A stretch of 64,000 nucleotides of DNA. Source: Frankiales bacterium (GTDB lineage Bacteria; Actinomycetota; Actinomycetes; Mycobacteriales; SCTD01). Under the pieces are notes generated by a model. That model did not search any database. It saw only the letters and a program-made list of their open reading frames with translations, and was not told the origin of the DNA. Location of the stretch: NCBI GenBank assembly GCA_025465465.1, contig JAODND010000046.1:1-64000 (forward strand), written 5' to 3'. Both the position numbers and the translations under genes were made by a program. Numbering within the stretch: position 1 is the first letter of the stretch; each line of letters begins with the position of its first letter. Shown here one piece after another: positions 39,315 to 48,899 of this stretch.

Positions 39315-39780
39315 GCGGGCTCCCGTTCTCGAAGAACGTGGCCAGCAGCTCTGAGCGGCAACCAGTCGACACGCGCGGTCAGATGGACCGATGCGACGGG
39401 CGGCTCGGCGGTGTAAAGGTCAACCCCGTGCGGCGCAACACCGGGTGCTTCGACACCTGGGAGGTCCGTCTTGAGGTTCTTCGCGTGGCATGCCGGTTTC
39501 GAGCGGTGGCAACGAGGGGGAACAGCGTCAGGACCACGGTCTGCTGCCGTGGCGGCACGCTCAGGATCGATCCGGGACGTCCCTGATCGTGTCCTGGACA
39601 GCGCCTGGTCGTTCCGTGTCAAAGGTCTTTCGCCTCTGCCGCGCCACCGGCGTGACGCCGACACTCGGGTATGCCCACGCGGAGCGATGCCGTCACGCAG
39701 ATACCCGGAGCGTGTGCGACCCGTGGACGAATACGACACCTTGCTGAGCGCCCCGAACACCGGATGGAATCGGGTTCGTC

Positions 39781-42429
39781 GTGACGCCGAGCAACCCCGG
39801 CTCTTCCTTGCGGGTGTGTGCGTGGCGTTGGTACCTCCTGGTCTCGACGGGCCTTGCGATGGCCTACTACGCGCTGCCTTCGGCACAGGCGAAGCTGATC
39901 GTGTGGCCGGCGATCGGATGGTCCTCGGTGGCGGCGCTGCTCCTCGGGATCCGGCTGCATCGCCCCGACGGGCGAACAGCGTGGCACCTGCTCGCTGGTG
40001 GGGTCGCGGTGTTCATCATCGGCGACAACCTCTTCAGCGGCAGCCAGTTCGTGCTGCATGCCCTCCCGGCGTTCCCCTCCTACGTCGATGTCGTCTACCT
40101 GCTGATGTATCCGCTGCTGATCACCGGTCTGCTGCTCCTGATCCGCCAGCGGTCGCCGGGGCGAGACCTCCCGAGCGTCCTCGACGCCTGCATCATGACT
40201 GTCGGCGTTGGACTCGTCTCCTGGGTCCTGCTCATCGTCCCGTACTTCCGCAGCGCCGACATGTCCTGGATCGAGCGCCTGACGGCGATCAGCTACCCCC
40301 TCGGTGATGTGGCGCTGCTCGCCGTCGCCGTCCGTCTGGTCGTGGGTTCGGGTCACCGACCTCGGGCGTTCTGGTTGCTCGCGGGAAGCCTGCTGTCGCT
40401 GCTGGCCGCTGACTCGCTCTATGGCTTCATGAACCTCGCGGGCACGTGGCACGAGCACAACCCTGTCGACCTTGGCTGGATGGCCTTCTACGTCGGCTGG
40501 GGCGCAGCGGCGCTGCACCCATCGATGGGCGAGCTGTCAGCTCGATCCATGGTTGCTTCACGGGCAAACGTCCGCAGGCTCGCTCTCGTCTGCTCAGCGG
40601 CGCTGATCCCGCCGGGTGTTCTCGTCATCGAGCAGGCACTCGGTCCGATCCAGGACGCAGCCGCTATTGCATTGACCTCGGCTGTCCTGTTCATGCTCGT
40701 GCTGGCACGCGCGACGGGACTGGCCCGTGAAGTGGCCGACACTCACAACGAGCAACGGTTTCAAGCACTGTTTGAGAATGCGTCCGACGCCGTCCTGGTC
40801 ATCGACGCGTTCGGACACGTGAAGTATGCGACGCCGTCGACGAAGAAGGTGCTCGGCGAGGACGCAGGCCCGCTGCTCGGTCGCCTCCTGCCTGAGCTTC
40901 TCTCCGACAGCAATCAGCGTGAGCTCAGTGTCCTGCTGTCGACAGCCGGTGTGTCGACGGTGGTCGAGTGGCAGTGGCACGGCTCTGACGGCACCCGTCG
41001 CGACATCGAGGTCGTCATAGCCGATCTACGTGGCGACGCGCGGATCGACGGATTCGTCCTCACGCTGCGCGATATCAGTGAGCGCAAGATCCTCGACTCC
41101 GAGCTCCGACACCAGGCGCTCCACGACACGCTGACCGGCCTTCCGAACAAGTCGCTGTTCGACGACCGGGTCGGCCACGCCCTGGGACGAGCAGATCGCC
41201 GCCACGGTGAGGTTGCCGTCCTGTTCCTCGACCTCGACAACTTCAAGCTCGTCAACGACAGCCTGGGCCATCCGGCAGGCGACGAGCTGCTCGTCGCTGT
41301 CGCCGCAAGGCTCCTGTCGGTCCTCAAGTCCGGCGACACCGTGGCCCGCTTCGGAGGCGACGAGTTCGTCGTCCTTCTCGAGGAGATCGACGCCGACACC
41401 GTCGAGCTCGTCAGCGCGCGACTCCAGGAAGCCCTGAGGGAGCCGTTCGCGATAGGAGCCGAACAGGTCCCGCTCCACGCCAGCATCGGGATCGCCGTGG
41501 GGCGCGCCGGCGACTGCACTCCCAGGCAGCTCCTGCGCGACGCCGACCTGGCCATGTACGTCGCCAAGCGCAACGGCCGCAGCAGGTCTGAACGGTTCGC
41601 GCCCGAGATGCATGAGCAAGCCATGCGCCGCTTGGCGGTCGCCTCTGAGCTCCCGACAGCCATCCTCGAGGGCCAGCTCGTGCTCTATTACCAGCCGATC
41701 GTGGACGTTTCCACCAGTCGGATCCTCGGCGCCGAGGCCCTCGTCCGCTGGAACCATCCACAGCGCGGGCTCATCATGCCGGACGAGTTCATCCCGATTG
41801 CTGAGAGCACCGGGGCCGTCGTGCCCCTCGGAGCCTGGGTACTCGGTGAGGCCTGTCGACAGACGAGCGCCTGGCGACGTGCAGGGCTGGTCGACGACTC
41901 CTACTACGTCAGCGTCAACCTGGCCGCCCGACACTTCAAGGAGCGAAGCGCGATAGACGACATCCTTCAGGCCCTCACGGAAGCGCACCTACCCGCGAGC
42001 GCGCTGCTCGTCGAGGTGACCGAAGGGGGGCTCCTGGACGATCCAGGCGGCGTCCTTCGCGAGCTTCACGACCTCGGCATTCGACTCGCGATCGACGACT
42101 TCGGCACCGGATACTCATCGCTCGGTCGCCTCGCTGAGTTCCCCGTTGACGTCGTCAAGATCGACAAGTCCTTCATCGACCGTCTCATCGGCGACGCGGA
42201 CGGCGAGACCATGGTCCGAGCTGTCATCGCACTGAGCCACGAGCTCGGCATGAAGACGGTCGCCGAGGGCGTCGAGAACGAAGAACAAGCTGCAGCCCTC
42301 ACCCGACTCGGGTGCACGACCGCACAGGGATACCTGTTCGCCCGACCCATGCCGAGCGAGACCATGACTGCCGAGCTCCAGGACGCACGCGTGGTCCATG
42401 CCGTCGCAGCGACCACCGTCGCCCCTTGA
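39781..42429 (+). CDS. Multi-TM PAS-GGDEF-EAL cyclic-di-GMP signalling protein
   Basis: N-terminal TM domain, PAS, VARFGGDEFVVLLEE and ILGAEALVRWNHP motifs intact. Confidence 0.95.
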   Translation: MTPSNPGSSLRVCAWRWYLLVSTGLAMAYYALPSAQAKLIVWPAIGWSSVAALLLGIRLHRPDGRTAWHLLAGGVAVFIIGDNLFSGSQFVLHALPAFPSYVDVVYLLMYPLLITGLLLLIRQRSPGRDLPSVLDACIMTVGVGLVSWVLLIVPYFRSADMSWIERLTAISYPLGDVALLAVAVRLVVGSGHRPRAFWLLAGSLLSLLAADSLYGFMNLAGTWHEHNPVDLGWMAFYVGWGAAALHPSMGELSARSMVASRANVRRLALVCSAALIPPGVLVIEQALGPIQDAAAIALTSAVLFMLVLARATGLAREVADTHNEQRFQALFENASDAVLVIDAFGHVKYATPSTKKVLGEDAGPLLGRLLPELLSDSNQRELSVLLSTAGVSTVVEWQWHGSDGTRRDIEVVIADLRGDARIDGFVLTLRDISERKILDSELRHQALHDTLTGLPNKSLFDDRVGHALGRADRRHGEVAVLFLDLDNFKLVNDSLGHPAGDELLVAVAARLLSVLKSGDTVARFGGDEFVVLLEEIDADTVELVSARLQEALREPFAIGAEQVPLHASIGIAVGRAGDCTPRQLLRDADLAMYVAKRNGRSRSERFAPEMHEQAMRRLAVASELPTAILEGQLVLYYQPIVDVSTSRILGAEALVRWNHPQRGLIMPDEFIPIAESTGAVVPLGAWVLGEACRQTSAWRRAGLVDDSYYVSVNLAARHFKERSAIDDILQALTEAHLPASALLVEVTEGGLLDDPGGVLRELHDLGIRLAIDDFGTGYSSLGRLAEFPVDVVKIDKSFIDRLIGDADGETMVRAVIALSHELGMKTVAEGVENEEQAAALTRLGCTTAQGYLFARPMPSETMTAELQDARVVHAVAATTVAP

Positions 42430-42487
42430 CCGTGCCGTCGCCCGTGAAAAGCACCTGTGATGACCAGATGATTACTCTCCGTAACCG

Positions 42488-42528
42488 TGCCCCCGGCAGG
42501 ATTCGAACCTGCGCCCCTGCCTCCGGAG
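42488..42528 (-). tRNA. tRNA-Arg(CCG) 3'-half remnant (attachment site or tRNA pseudogene)
   Basis: Reverse complement CTCCGGAGGCAGGGGCGCAGGTTCGAATCCTGCCGGGGGCA contains anticodon loop, T-arm and acceptor 3' strand; 5' half does not form acceptor or anticodon stems. Confidence 0.75.
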
Positions 42529-42685
42529 AACGCTCGGACCCCGCTGGAGGGCCACTCTGAACCGGTCTGCACGCTCAAATGGGCGTGACCTGGGCTGTGG
42601 ATAACGGTCCAGCCAGGTGCCGAGTGTTGGAAGTCTGTTGGAAGACCGACACAGGGCCGGAGGCGGTCCCGGCACAGGAGTCCTC

Positions 42686-43873
42686 ATGGCAAGCATCGGC
42701 TACCGGCGCGGCGGGTGGGAACTGCGCTACCGCGACGACCAGTACGTCCAGCATGTGGAGCGGTTCCCTGCCCCGCCCACCAAGCGGCCCCCCGAGCAGG
42801 TGCTCGACCGCAAGGCCGAGGTCGAGCGCCAGCTGCGCCGCGGCAGCTACATCAGCAGGGCGGAGCGCGACGTCACGTTCGGCGTCTACTACGCGAAGTG
42901 GCTGTCCACCCGGCAGATCTCTTCCGCTCGCGCGTACACCGACGCCCAACGCGCCGCCAACCACGTCCTGCCGCACTGGAAGGACAGGTCGCTGTCCTCG
43001 ATCCGGCCCTCCGACGTCGACGACTGGATCGCCCTGCTCGCCACCAAGATGGGCCCCTACTCGGTGCGGCACTGCTACACGCTGTTCCGCGGGCCGATCA
43101 GGCGCGCCGTCAAAGACGGCATCATGACCGACCCCTGCATCGACGTGCCACTGCCCAAGAAGCCCGACATACGGAAGAGCTTCGACGACGTCCTCACCGC
43201 CACCCAGGTCGACGCCTTCGTCGCTGCCATCGTCGACGCCGACCCCGCCTACGCGGCCCTGAAGACCAACGGCCGCTACCGCGCCATGGTCTTCGCCGGC
43301 GCCTGGCTCGGCCCGCGCTGGAACGAGATGCTCGGACTACGCCGACGCGACCTCAACCCGCTACGCCACGAACTCACCTTCGGCCGGATCGTCGTGAACC
43401 AGAACGGCAGCCACCTGTACGAAGAGCGCAACAGCAAGACAGAGGACCACCGCACCATCCCCGTCCCCGAAGACGTCATGACCGTGCTGATCGAACACCT
43501 CGACACCCACTGCGCCGGGAGCGGTCCCGACGACTTCCTGTTCCTCACCACGAACGGCACCCACCCGCACCGCGGCAGTTTCCGTCGCGACGTCCTGACC
43601 GCTGCCACTCGGCGATCCAAGATGCCCGTGAAGGTCAGTTGGCTCACGCTGCGCCACACCGCCGCCTCCCTGATGTTCGACGCCGGCCTCAGCCTGTTCG
43701 AAGTTCAGCAACGGCTCGGGCACAAGAGCCCGATCATGACCGCCGAGGTCTACACCCACCTCATGCGCGAACGGTTCGACGAAGGACGCACCCGGCTCGA
43801 GACGTATATGCGAGAAAGGCGCACGGCCCCAGAGGTCCCTGGTGAACAGCAGGAGACCTCAGGCCAGGCCTAG
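42686..43873 (+). CDS. Tyrosine-type site-specific integrase
   Basis: C-terminal catalytic motifs LTLRHTAASLMFDAG and LGHKSPIMTAEVYTHL; next to the tRNA remnant. Confidence 0.93.
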   Translation: MASIGYRRGGWELRYRDDQYVQHVERFPAPPTKRPPEQVLDRKAEVERQLRRGSYISRAERDVTFGVYYAKWLSTRQISSARAYTDAQRAANHVLPHWKDRSLSSIRPSDVDDWIALLATKMGPYSVRHCYTLFRGPIRRAVKDGIMTDPCIDVPLPKKPDIRKSFDDVLTATQVDAFVAAIVDADPAYAALKTNGRYRAMVFAGAWLGPRWNEMLGLRRRDLNPLRHELTFGRIVVNQNGSHLYEERNSKTEDHRTIPVPEDVMTVLIEHLDTHCAGSGPDDFLFLTTNGTHPHRGSFRRDVLTAATRRSKMPVKVSWLTLRHTAASLMFDAGLSLFEVQQRLGHKSPIMTAEVYTHLMRERFDEGRTRLETYMRERRTAPEVPGEQQETSGQA

Positions 43874-43958
43874 AAGCAGGCAGTCGGGCACAGCTGACCT
43901 GCCGTGAGGACACTGCCCTAAAGTACTGACAGGATGCCTTGCATTCAGCGAAGCGCGC

Positions 43959-45155
43959 TTGAAGGGGCACGAGGCCGTGGCATATCTGGAACGGTTCGCA
44001 GTGACTGGGCTCGCCGGGCGCAAGGATGCCGTGTCCCACGTACTCGACCGGCACGTGAATGTGATGTGGGGGCTGAACGGCAGTGGGAAAACGTCGCTGC
44101 TTCGGATTCTCCATGCCGCGCTGAACAATGAAGCGCAGGGACTCGCCCGTGTTCCGTTCACGACCGCAGAAGTCACAATCGTCATCGACGGCGAGCGGCG
44201 GATCCTCAGGCGACTCGACAAGGCACGTGACGATGATGGCGACGGCGACGAGTTGGAACTCATAGAAGAGGAATATCTCCAAAGGGCAGATGGCGGATAT
44301 GACGTCGTAGCGCGGATCCAAGGGCTGCGCTGGGAGACTTTCCACCTTGAAGGTGGTTCCGCGAAGCCGTTCCCAACACGACTGCCGCACACCTACCTGC
44401 CCATCTCGCGGCTCGCTGAGAGCCGTGCGGCATTGCGGCGTGGCGTCAACCGACTCGCCAGGGAAGGGTTGGACGAGGCCCTCTTTGACACGCTGTTCGC
44501 AGACCAGGTTCGGGCAAGATGGCAGTTCTACAACTCGGGCGCCCTCGATGAGATCAGAGCGGTTCAGCAGCAAGGCTTGGCCGAGATCCTCTCCCTGCTG
44601 TTCGGAGGTGCTGGCGAAGCAACGATCCCTCTTGCCCCCGCCCCCGAGGCGGCGGTGGCCTACCAACTCATAAGTCAGTTCCTAGCAAGGCAGAACATCA
44701 AATCGGCGTTCACCCAGAGGACCTTCGCCGCCCGCTACGACAAGGAACGTGAGCTCCAGGAAGTAGTCCGAAGGATCGAAACGGTTCTGGGCGAGATCGA
44801 GGCGGCCTTAGAGCCGCAACGTGCCTTCCAAGCTCTGATCTCAGACCTCTACTCAGGCAACAAGCAGCTCATTTTCGACAGTCGAGGAATCCAGGTCCTG
44901 ATCGATGATGGGACCGTCCCCTTGGAATCACTCTCGTCTGGGGAAAAGCAACTCCTGCAGGTGCTGCTCGAGACGCTCGCGAGCAGCGACGGTGCGATCC
45001 TCATCGACGAACCCGAACTATCGATGCACGTGGACTGGCAGCAGAAGCTGGTGGCGTCTATGCGCACCGTGAACCCCGAGTGCCAACTCCTACTTGCGAC
45101 CCACTCTCCAGAGGTCATGGCAGACGTGCCCGACGACAAGATCTTCGAGCTCTAG
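43959..45155 (+). CDS. AAA/ABC-type ATPase (AriA-like candidate defence ATPase)
   Basis: Walker A GLNGSGKTSLL, signature LSSGEKQLLQVL, Walker B GAILIDEPELSMHVDWQ, H-loop LLATHSPE; start may be GTG 43977. Confidence 0.88.
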   Translation: MKGHEAVAYLERFAVTGLAGRKDAVSHVLDRHVNVMWGLNGSGKTSLLRILHAALNNEAQGLARVPFTTAEVTIVIDGERRILRRLDKARDDDGDGDELELIEEEYLQRADGGYDVVARIQGLRWETFHLEGGSAKPFPTRLPHTYLPISRLAESRAALRRGVNRLAREGLDEALFDTLFADQVRARWQFYNSGALDEIRAVQQQGLAEILSLLFGGAGEATIPLAPAPEAAVAYQLISQFLARQNIKSAFTQRTFAARYDKERELQEVVRRIETVLGEIEAALEPQRAFQALISDLYSGNKQLIFDSRGIQVLIDDGTVPLESLSSGEKQLLQVLLETLASSDGAILIDEPELSMHVDWQQKLVASMRTVNPECQLLLATHSPEVMADVPDDKIFEL

Positions 45156-45211
45156 TGCGGACGAGTGGGAGACCGGCTTGGTCCCCAGCCGGATACGCGC
45201 GGCGCGTTCTC

Positions 45212-46096
45212 ATGAGCCGGCGCACGGCGTTGTGGATCTTGATTGAGGGACGCATCACAGATGCGGCGTTCTACGACCGGTTGCTCGCTGCCAACGCCAA
45301 AGCGTCAGCTGTTGGCTTTGACGTTCGTCTCGTCGAGACTCTCAAAATGAGTCCGGCCTACGGCGGCGCTGCAGGTGGTAAGCAGAGGGCACTCAAACTC
45401 TTCGACTACTTCAAACGAACTCGCAAGCTCACCCAAATGAACCGTGCCGGGACCCGACGAATCGTATTCATGCTCGACCGAGACTTGGACTTCCTCACCG
45501 GCAGCAACCGCCGCAGTGATCACGTGATCTACACGAGCGCCCGCGATGCCGAGGCTGAACTGCACATCAACGGGGACTTACCCGCTGCTTTGGGAACTGC
45601 GTTGTCTCTCACGGGGGCGGAACAAAGAAAGGTCGCGAAGCACGTAGGAGACCACGTACGGGCGTTAGCAGACTCGTGGGTGGAGTGGATTCGCATCGGC
45701 GCGCTCGTTGCTGGTCTTCGCCCCTACCCGTGCGCGATCCGACCGGGAAAGGTTTCGGCTATACACGTGTCCGCCTACGGCTCCCTGGATCTGGCCAAGC
45801 TGGCTCAGGTGCAGGCAGACATCATTGCCAACGCGCAGGTCCAAAACGTTTCCACGCGTCGCAAGTTCATCGAGAACCGGGTCGCAGCCTTCTACTCCCG
45901 CGGCGAGCAACACCTGTTGGTGAAAGGAAAATGGCTGCCTGCCCATCTCAACCATGTCGTCCGGTCCGCCTTCCCCAGCAAGCCCCCTGTCGACTTCAAC
46001 GGGATCCACGTAGTGAGCAAGATCTTGCTTCACACGCTCGACTTCACGGCGCCGTGGTCCGCGCCGTATCACCGCGCCATCAACAAGGTGGCCTAA
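45212..46096 (+). CDS. DUF4435/TOPRIM-like protein (AriB-like candidate effector)
   Basis: ALWILIEGRITDAAFYDRLL (E of TOPRIM), RIVFMLDRDLDFL (DxD), ARDAEAELHI; directly downstream of the AAA ATPase. Confidence 0.68.
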   Translation: MSRRTALWILIEGRITDAAFYDRLLAANAKASAVGFDVRLVETLKMSPAYGGAAGGKQRALKLFDYFKRTRKLTQMNRAGTRRIVFMLDRDLDFLTGSNRRSDHVIYTSARDAEAELHINGDLPAALGTALSLTGAEQRKVAKHVGDHVRALADSWVEWIRIGALVAGLRPYPCAIRPGKVSAIHVSAYGSLDLAKLAQVQADIIANAQVQNVSTRRKFIENRVAAFYSRGEQHLLVKGKWLPAHLNHVVRSAFPSKPPVDFNGIHVVSKILLHTLDFTAPWSAPYHRAINKVA

Positions 46097-46700
46097 GTAC
46101 CCCCCCCCGATCCTCACGGTCGACTACCTCGTCGCACGTTGGCCGCGGCTGTTCCACCTGGCCGGAGCCGGCTCCTGCCATCGATTCAAACGCACGGACT
46201 TCGTTCGACGGCCGCCTTGCTAGACCTTGTTCGAGGTGAAGGGCGCGCCGATCGCGAGGCGATCGAGTTCCGGAGACGCCCAGAGTCCGTCAGGGTCAGC
46301 CTGAGATACACGGCACTGCTTGGATCCGCGACATGACTCCAGCGGCGCGTTCGCTTGCCGTCCAACACCTTCCGTCCGCGGCGAGCGTCGTGCTGTTGCT
46401 TCCGCTTGTCCGCGTTGCGGAGGCCGCTGCAATGACTTGAACACTGCGGGTCGGGAGCAGCTCAGCCGGTAGCTCCCAAAGCGATTCCTGCCGTAGAGAC
46501 GACCTGCTGCCAGGTGCTCGTCGCGGCAGCCAATGTCCATGAGGCGCAGGAGGCACTTCGGGCATCAACGCGTTGCGGGCGCTCATGACGAGGTCTCCGC
46601 TCCGCAGCCTGGCCAAGGCGAGCGTTGCTCGCCAGGGCGTCGGGCTCGTCCTACAAGTCTTCCCGTAGCGGTAGCCGTCACGCGACGACCCGGTAGACCG

Positions 46701-48038
46701 TCACCAGCGGCGGAAGGGTGAAGGGACGACGACTTCGGGTGGGCGTTCCGGTTTCACGGCAACGCCTTCTTCCTCCATCGTGCGGAGCATCGTATCGAGT
46801 CGGCCGGTGCCGAGAACCTCAACTGCACAGTTGGGACACCGTCCAACGCGGCTACAGGGTCGCCAGCCGGCTCCGATCGCGGTTGGCTTGGTGCGGTTGC
46901 GAACGTGACCGAACGCATCGGTTGGATAGTCGGCTCGTACGAGGTGCCAGTGCCCGCCGCGGTCATGCCCTGTGCGTCCCGCCGCGACGTCGGGTCGCAT
47001 CGGCGGGTCAACTCGTCCGTCGAGAGTTCTGATGAGGAAGAGCCGATCGAGATAGCTCACGCAATCGGAACTTGTCGGAGCCGACTTGGCCCACATCTTC
47101 AGCTGCTCCTCGGTGCCGGGTCCCCACAACAGCTCGGCGGGGTAGTGGGTGGTCTCGTACAGCGAGTTGTAGTCCGTGAGTTCGTCGCTCGGCACCGCGC
47201 GAAGAGCGAGGAACGACGTCTCGGTCAGCCGCGCGTGCGGGAGCTTGAAGAGTTCGAACTGCGTCCATGCCTCGCCTAGGGTCCAGCCGACAATCACGAC
47301 GGGGCGTTCTAGCGGTGCTGGGTAGAGACGACCGCCGGGGGTGGCATGACCCCAAAGCTGGTTGATGATTTCGGCGAGGTCGCGGATCGAGCGGGCGGAA
47401 TCGACCGGCATCGCCGTGTTGGTGAATCGTGGATGGGCGACGTAGTTGCGGAAGTCCTCCAAGACCCGATCAAGCTGACGGTTGCGTTGCCCGATGAGGA
47501 GACCCTCGGCGCGGGCCCAGCGGAGGAGGCTGTTGAGCGTACCGGTGAATCGGAAAGGCCTCGCTCCGCTCGTCGGCTTCAACAACATGTCGCGGAAGGG
47601 CCCGCGGCGCAGGGTGCAGAAGATGTCGTCCCAGTCCCGGTAGGTGAGCGATCTGATGGCTCCGGCGTCCTGGTCCTTCCTGACGATGAACGGCACCTCG
47701 CCTTCGTAGAACAAGAGGAACCGCTCGGCGAGCGCCAGTTCAAGCACGAGGCTGGCTTGGGAGTCGGCAACGGTGAACAGGTCGTAACAGAGAACGCCGT
47801 AGATGTGCATGCGCTGCAGCCGCTCGAACGCCCGACGCGTGTGGTCGGGAACCGCTTCGACAAGGAGAAAGCGGGTAACCGCCGCCTGTTGGAACTCGAC
47901 TGCCTTCTCAGCCGGCAGCTGACCGCCGAGCCCATATGGGCCGAAGCTCAGGGTTCGGGGATCTGGTGCGATGAGGTCCTCGAAGGTTAGAGGGAGTCCC
48001 TCGCCGAGAGGCTGGTTCGCCGCTGCTGCGGTGGTCAT
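46701..48038 (-). CDS. Hypothetical protein with possible HEPN-like motif and C-terminal CxxC
   Basis: 446-aa ORF; DRVLEDFRNYVAHPRF contains RNYVAH (Rx4H); C-terminal CSRVGRCPNCAVEVL. Confidence 0.7.
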   Translation of the reverse strand: MTTAAAANQPLGEGLPLTFEDLIAPDPRTLSFGPYGLGGQLPAEKAVEFQQAAVTRFLLVEAVPDHTRRAFERLQRMHIYGVLCYDLFTVADSQASLVLELALAERFLLFYEGEVPFIVRKDQDAGAIRSLTYRDWDDIFCTLRRGPFRDMLLKPTSGARPFRFTGTLNSLLRWARAEGLLIGQRNRQLDRVLEDFRNYVAHPRFTNTAMPVDSARSIRDLAEIINQLWGHATPGGRLYPAPLERPVVIVGWTLGEAWTQFELFKLPHARLTETSFLALRAVPSDELTDYNSLYETTHYPAELLWGPGTEEQLKMWAKSAPTSSDCVSYLDRLFLIRTLDGRVDPPMRPDVAAGRTGHDRGGHWHLVRADYPTDAFGHVRNRTKPTAIGAGWRPCSRVGRCPNCAVEVLGTGRLDTMLRTMEEEGVAVKPERPPEVVVPSPFRRW

Positions 48039-48087
48039 GGCATGCATCATCTCGGAACCGTCGGACCAGCCCCATACGGTCGTAGGC

Positions 48088-48555
48088 GTGAGCACGTTCC
48101 GTGTTGTGACGAGCGTCCTGGTCATCGTTCTCGAGGTGGCGGCTGTCGGTTGGGGGATAAACGGCGCGCGGCACGTCATGCGTGTGCTGCACGAGACCCC
48201 ACCGGCGAGGGCCCGCGAGCCGCGGACCCGACTTGAGCAGCTCCGTGCCACCTACGGCGGCCGGTTCCGCGGCTGGCTCGTCGTGTTCAGCGCCGCTGTC
48301 GTTGGCGCCGCCGTATCGGACTATGACCGGGACCCGCAGCACGGGCTCAAGCGGATGCTCGCACTGTTCCTGTTCGTCACCGCCGGCCTGATCCTGATGG
48401 CTGGCGTCTCCCTCGGACGCGCCGGCAAGCGCGCCGTCGAAGAAGCGGGCCTGAAGGTGCGCGGCTACGACAAGCATGACCTTCTACTCAGCTGCATCGT
48501 CGGCGGCATCGCGCTCGCAGTCGGACTCACGGCCGGTGCGGCAGTACTCAGGTAA
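48088..48555 (+). CDS. Hypothetical membrane protein
   Basis: About 155 aa, four predicted TM segments, GTG start. Confidence 0.65.
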   Translation: MSTFRVVTSVLVIVLEVAAVGWGINGARHVMRVLHETPPARAREPRTRLEQLRATYGGRFRGWLVVFSAAVVGAAVSDYDRDPQHGLKRMLALFLFVTAGLILMAGVSLGRAGKRAVEEAGLKVRGYDKHDLLLSCIVGGIALAVGLTAGAAVLR

Positions 48556-48899
48556 CTACTTCGACCTGAAAAAGCGGCGTGGTGATCCCTCGCTGAGGGG
48601 TGCTGGAAACGGCACGATGACCTAAGACCCCTTAGGGCAAGAAGGGATCGAGGTACCGTGCTTCGGTCCCGGCGACGGCGCGTCGCACGGGCACGTTGTC
48701 GAGCGCGCCGACAGCCAGATCGGTCGAGCAGAGCGTCTCACCTTCATCGCGGACATAGGCCACAAGTGGTTCTGTCACCGAGCCCTTCTCGCGGGCGGGT
48801 GCTATCCGGGCAGGACCTGCAGCTCGTGACGGCCGCGGAATGCATTCTATCCACGTGGCGAGTGAGTATTTCGGGCTGCAGACCGGCGAGCGAACGCGG

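Noticed and set aside
46100-46108. C9 homopolymer after the TOPRIM-like gene
   Set aside because: Lies outside coding sequence and may be ordinary or a sequencing artefact; no phase-variation context
46185-46205. T-loop-like CGATTCAAACGCACGG
   Set aside because: No surrounding stems or acceptor; not a tRNA
46186-46620. Possible degenerate zinc-knuckle gene (minus strand, CSSHCSGLRNADKRKQQ in one frame, KCLLRLMDIGCRDEHLAAGRLYGRNRF in another)
   Set aside because: Needs at least one frameshift and I recognise no family; could be a decayed island gene but evidence is too thin to annotate
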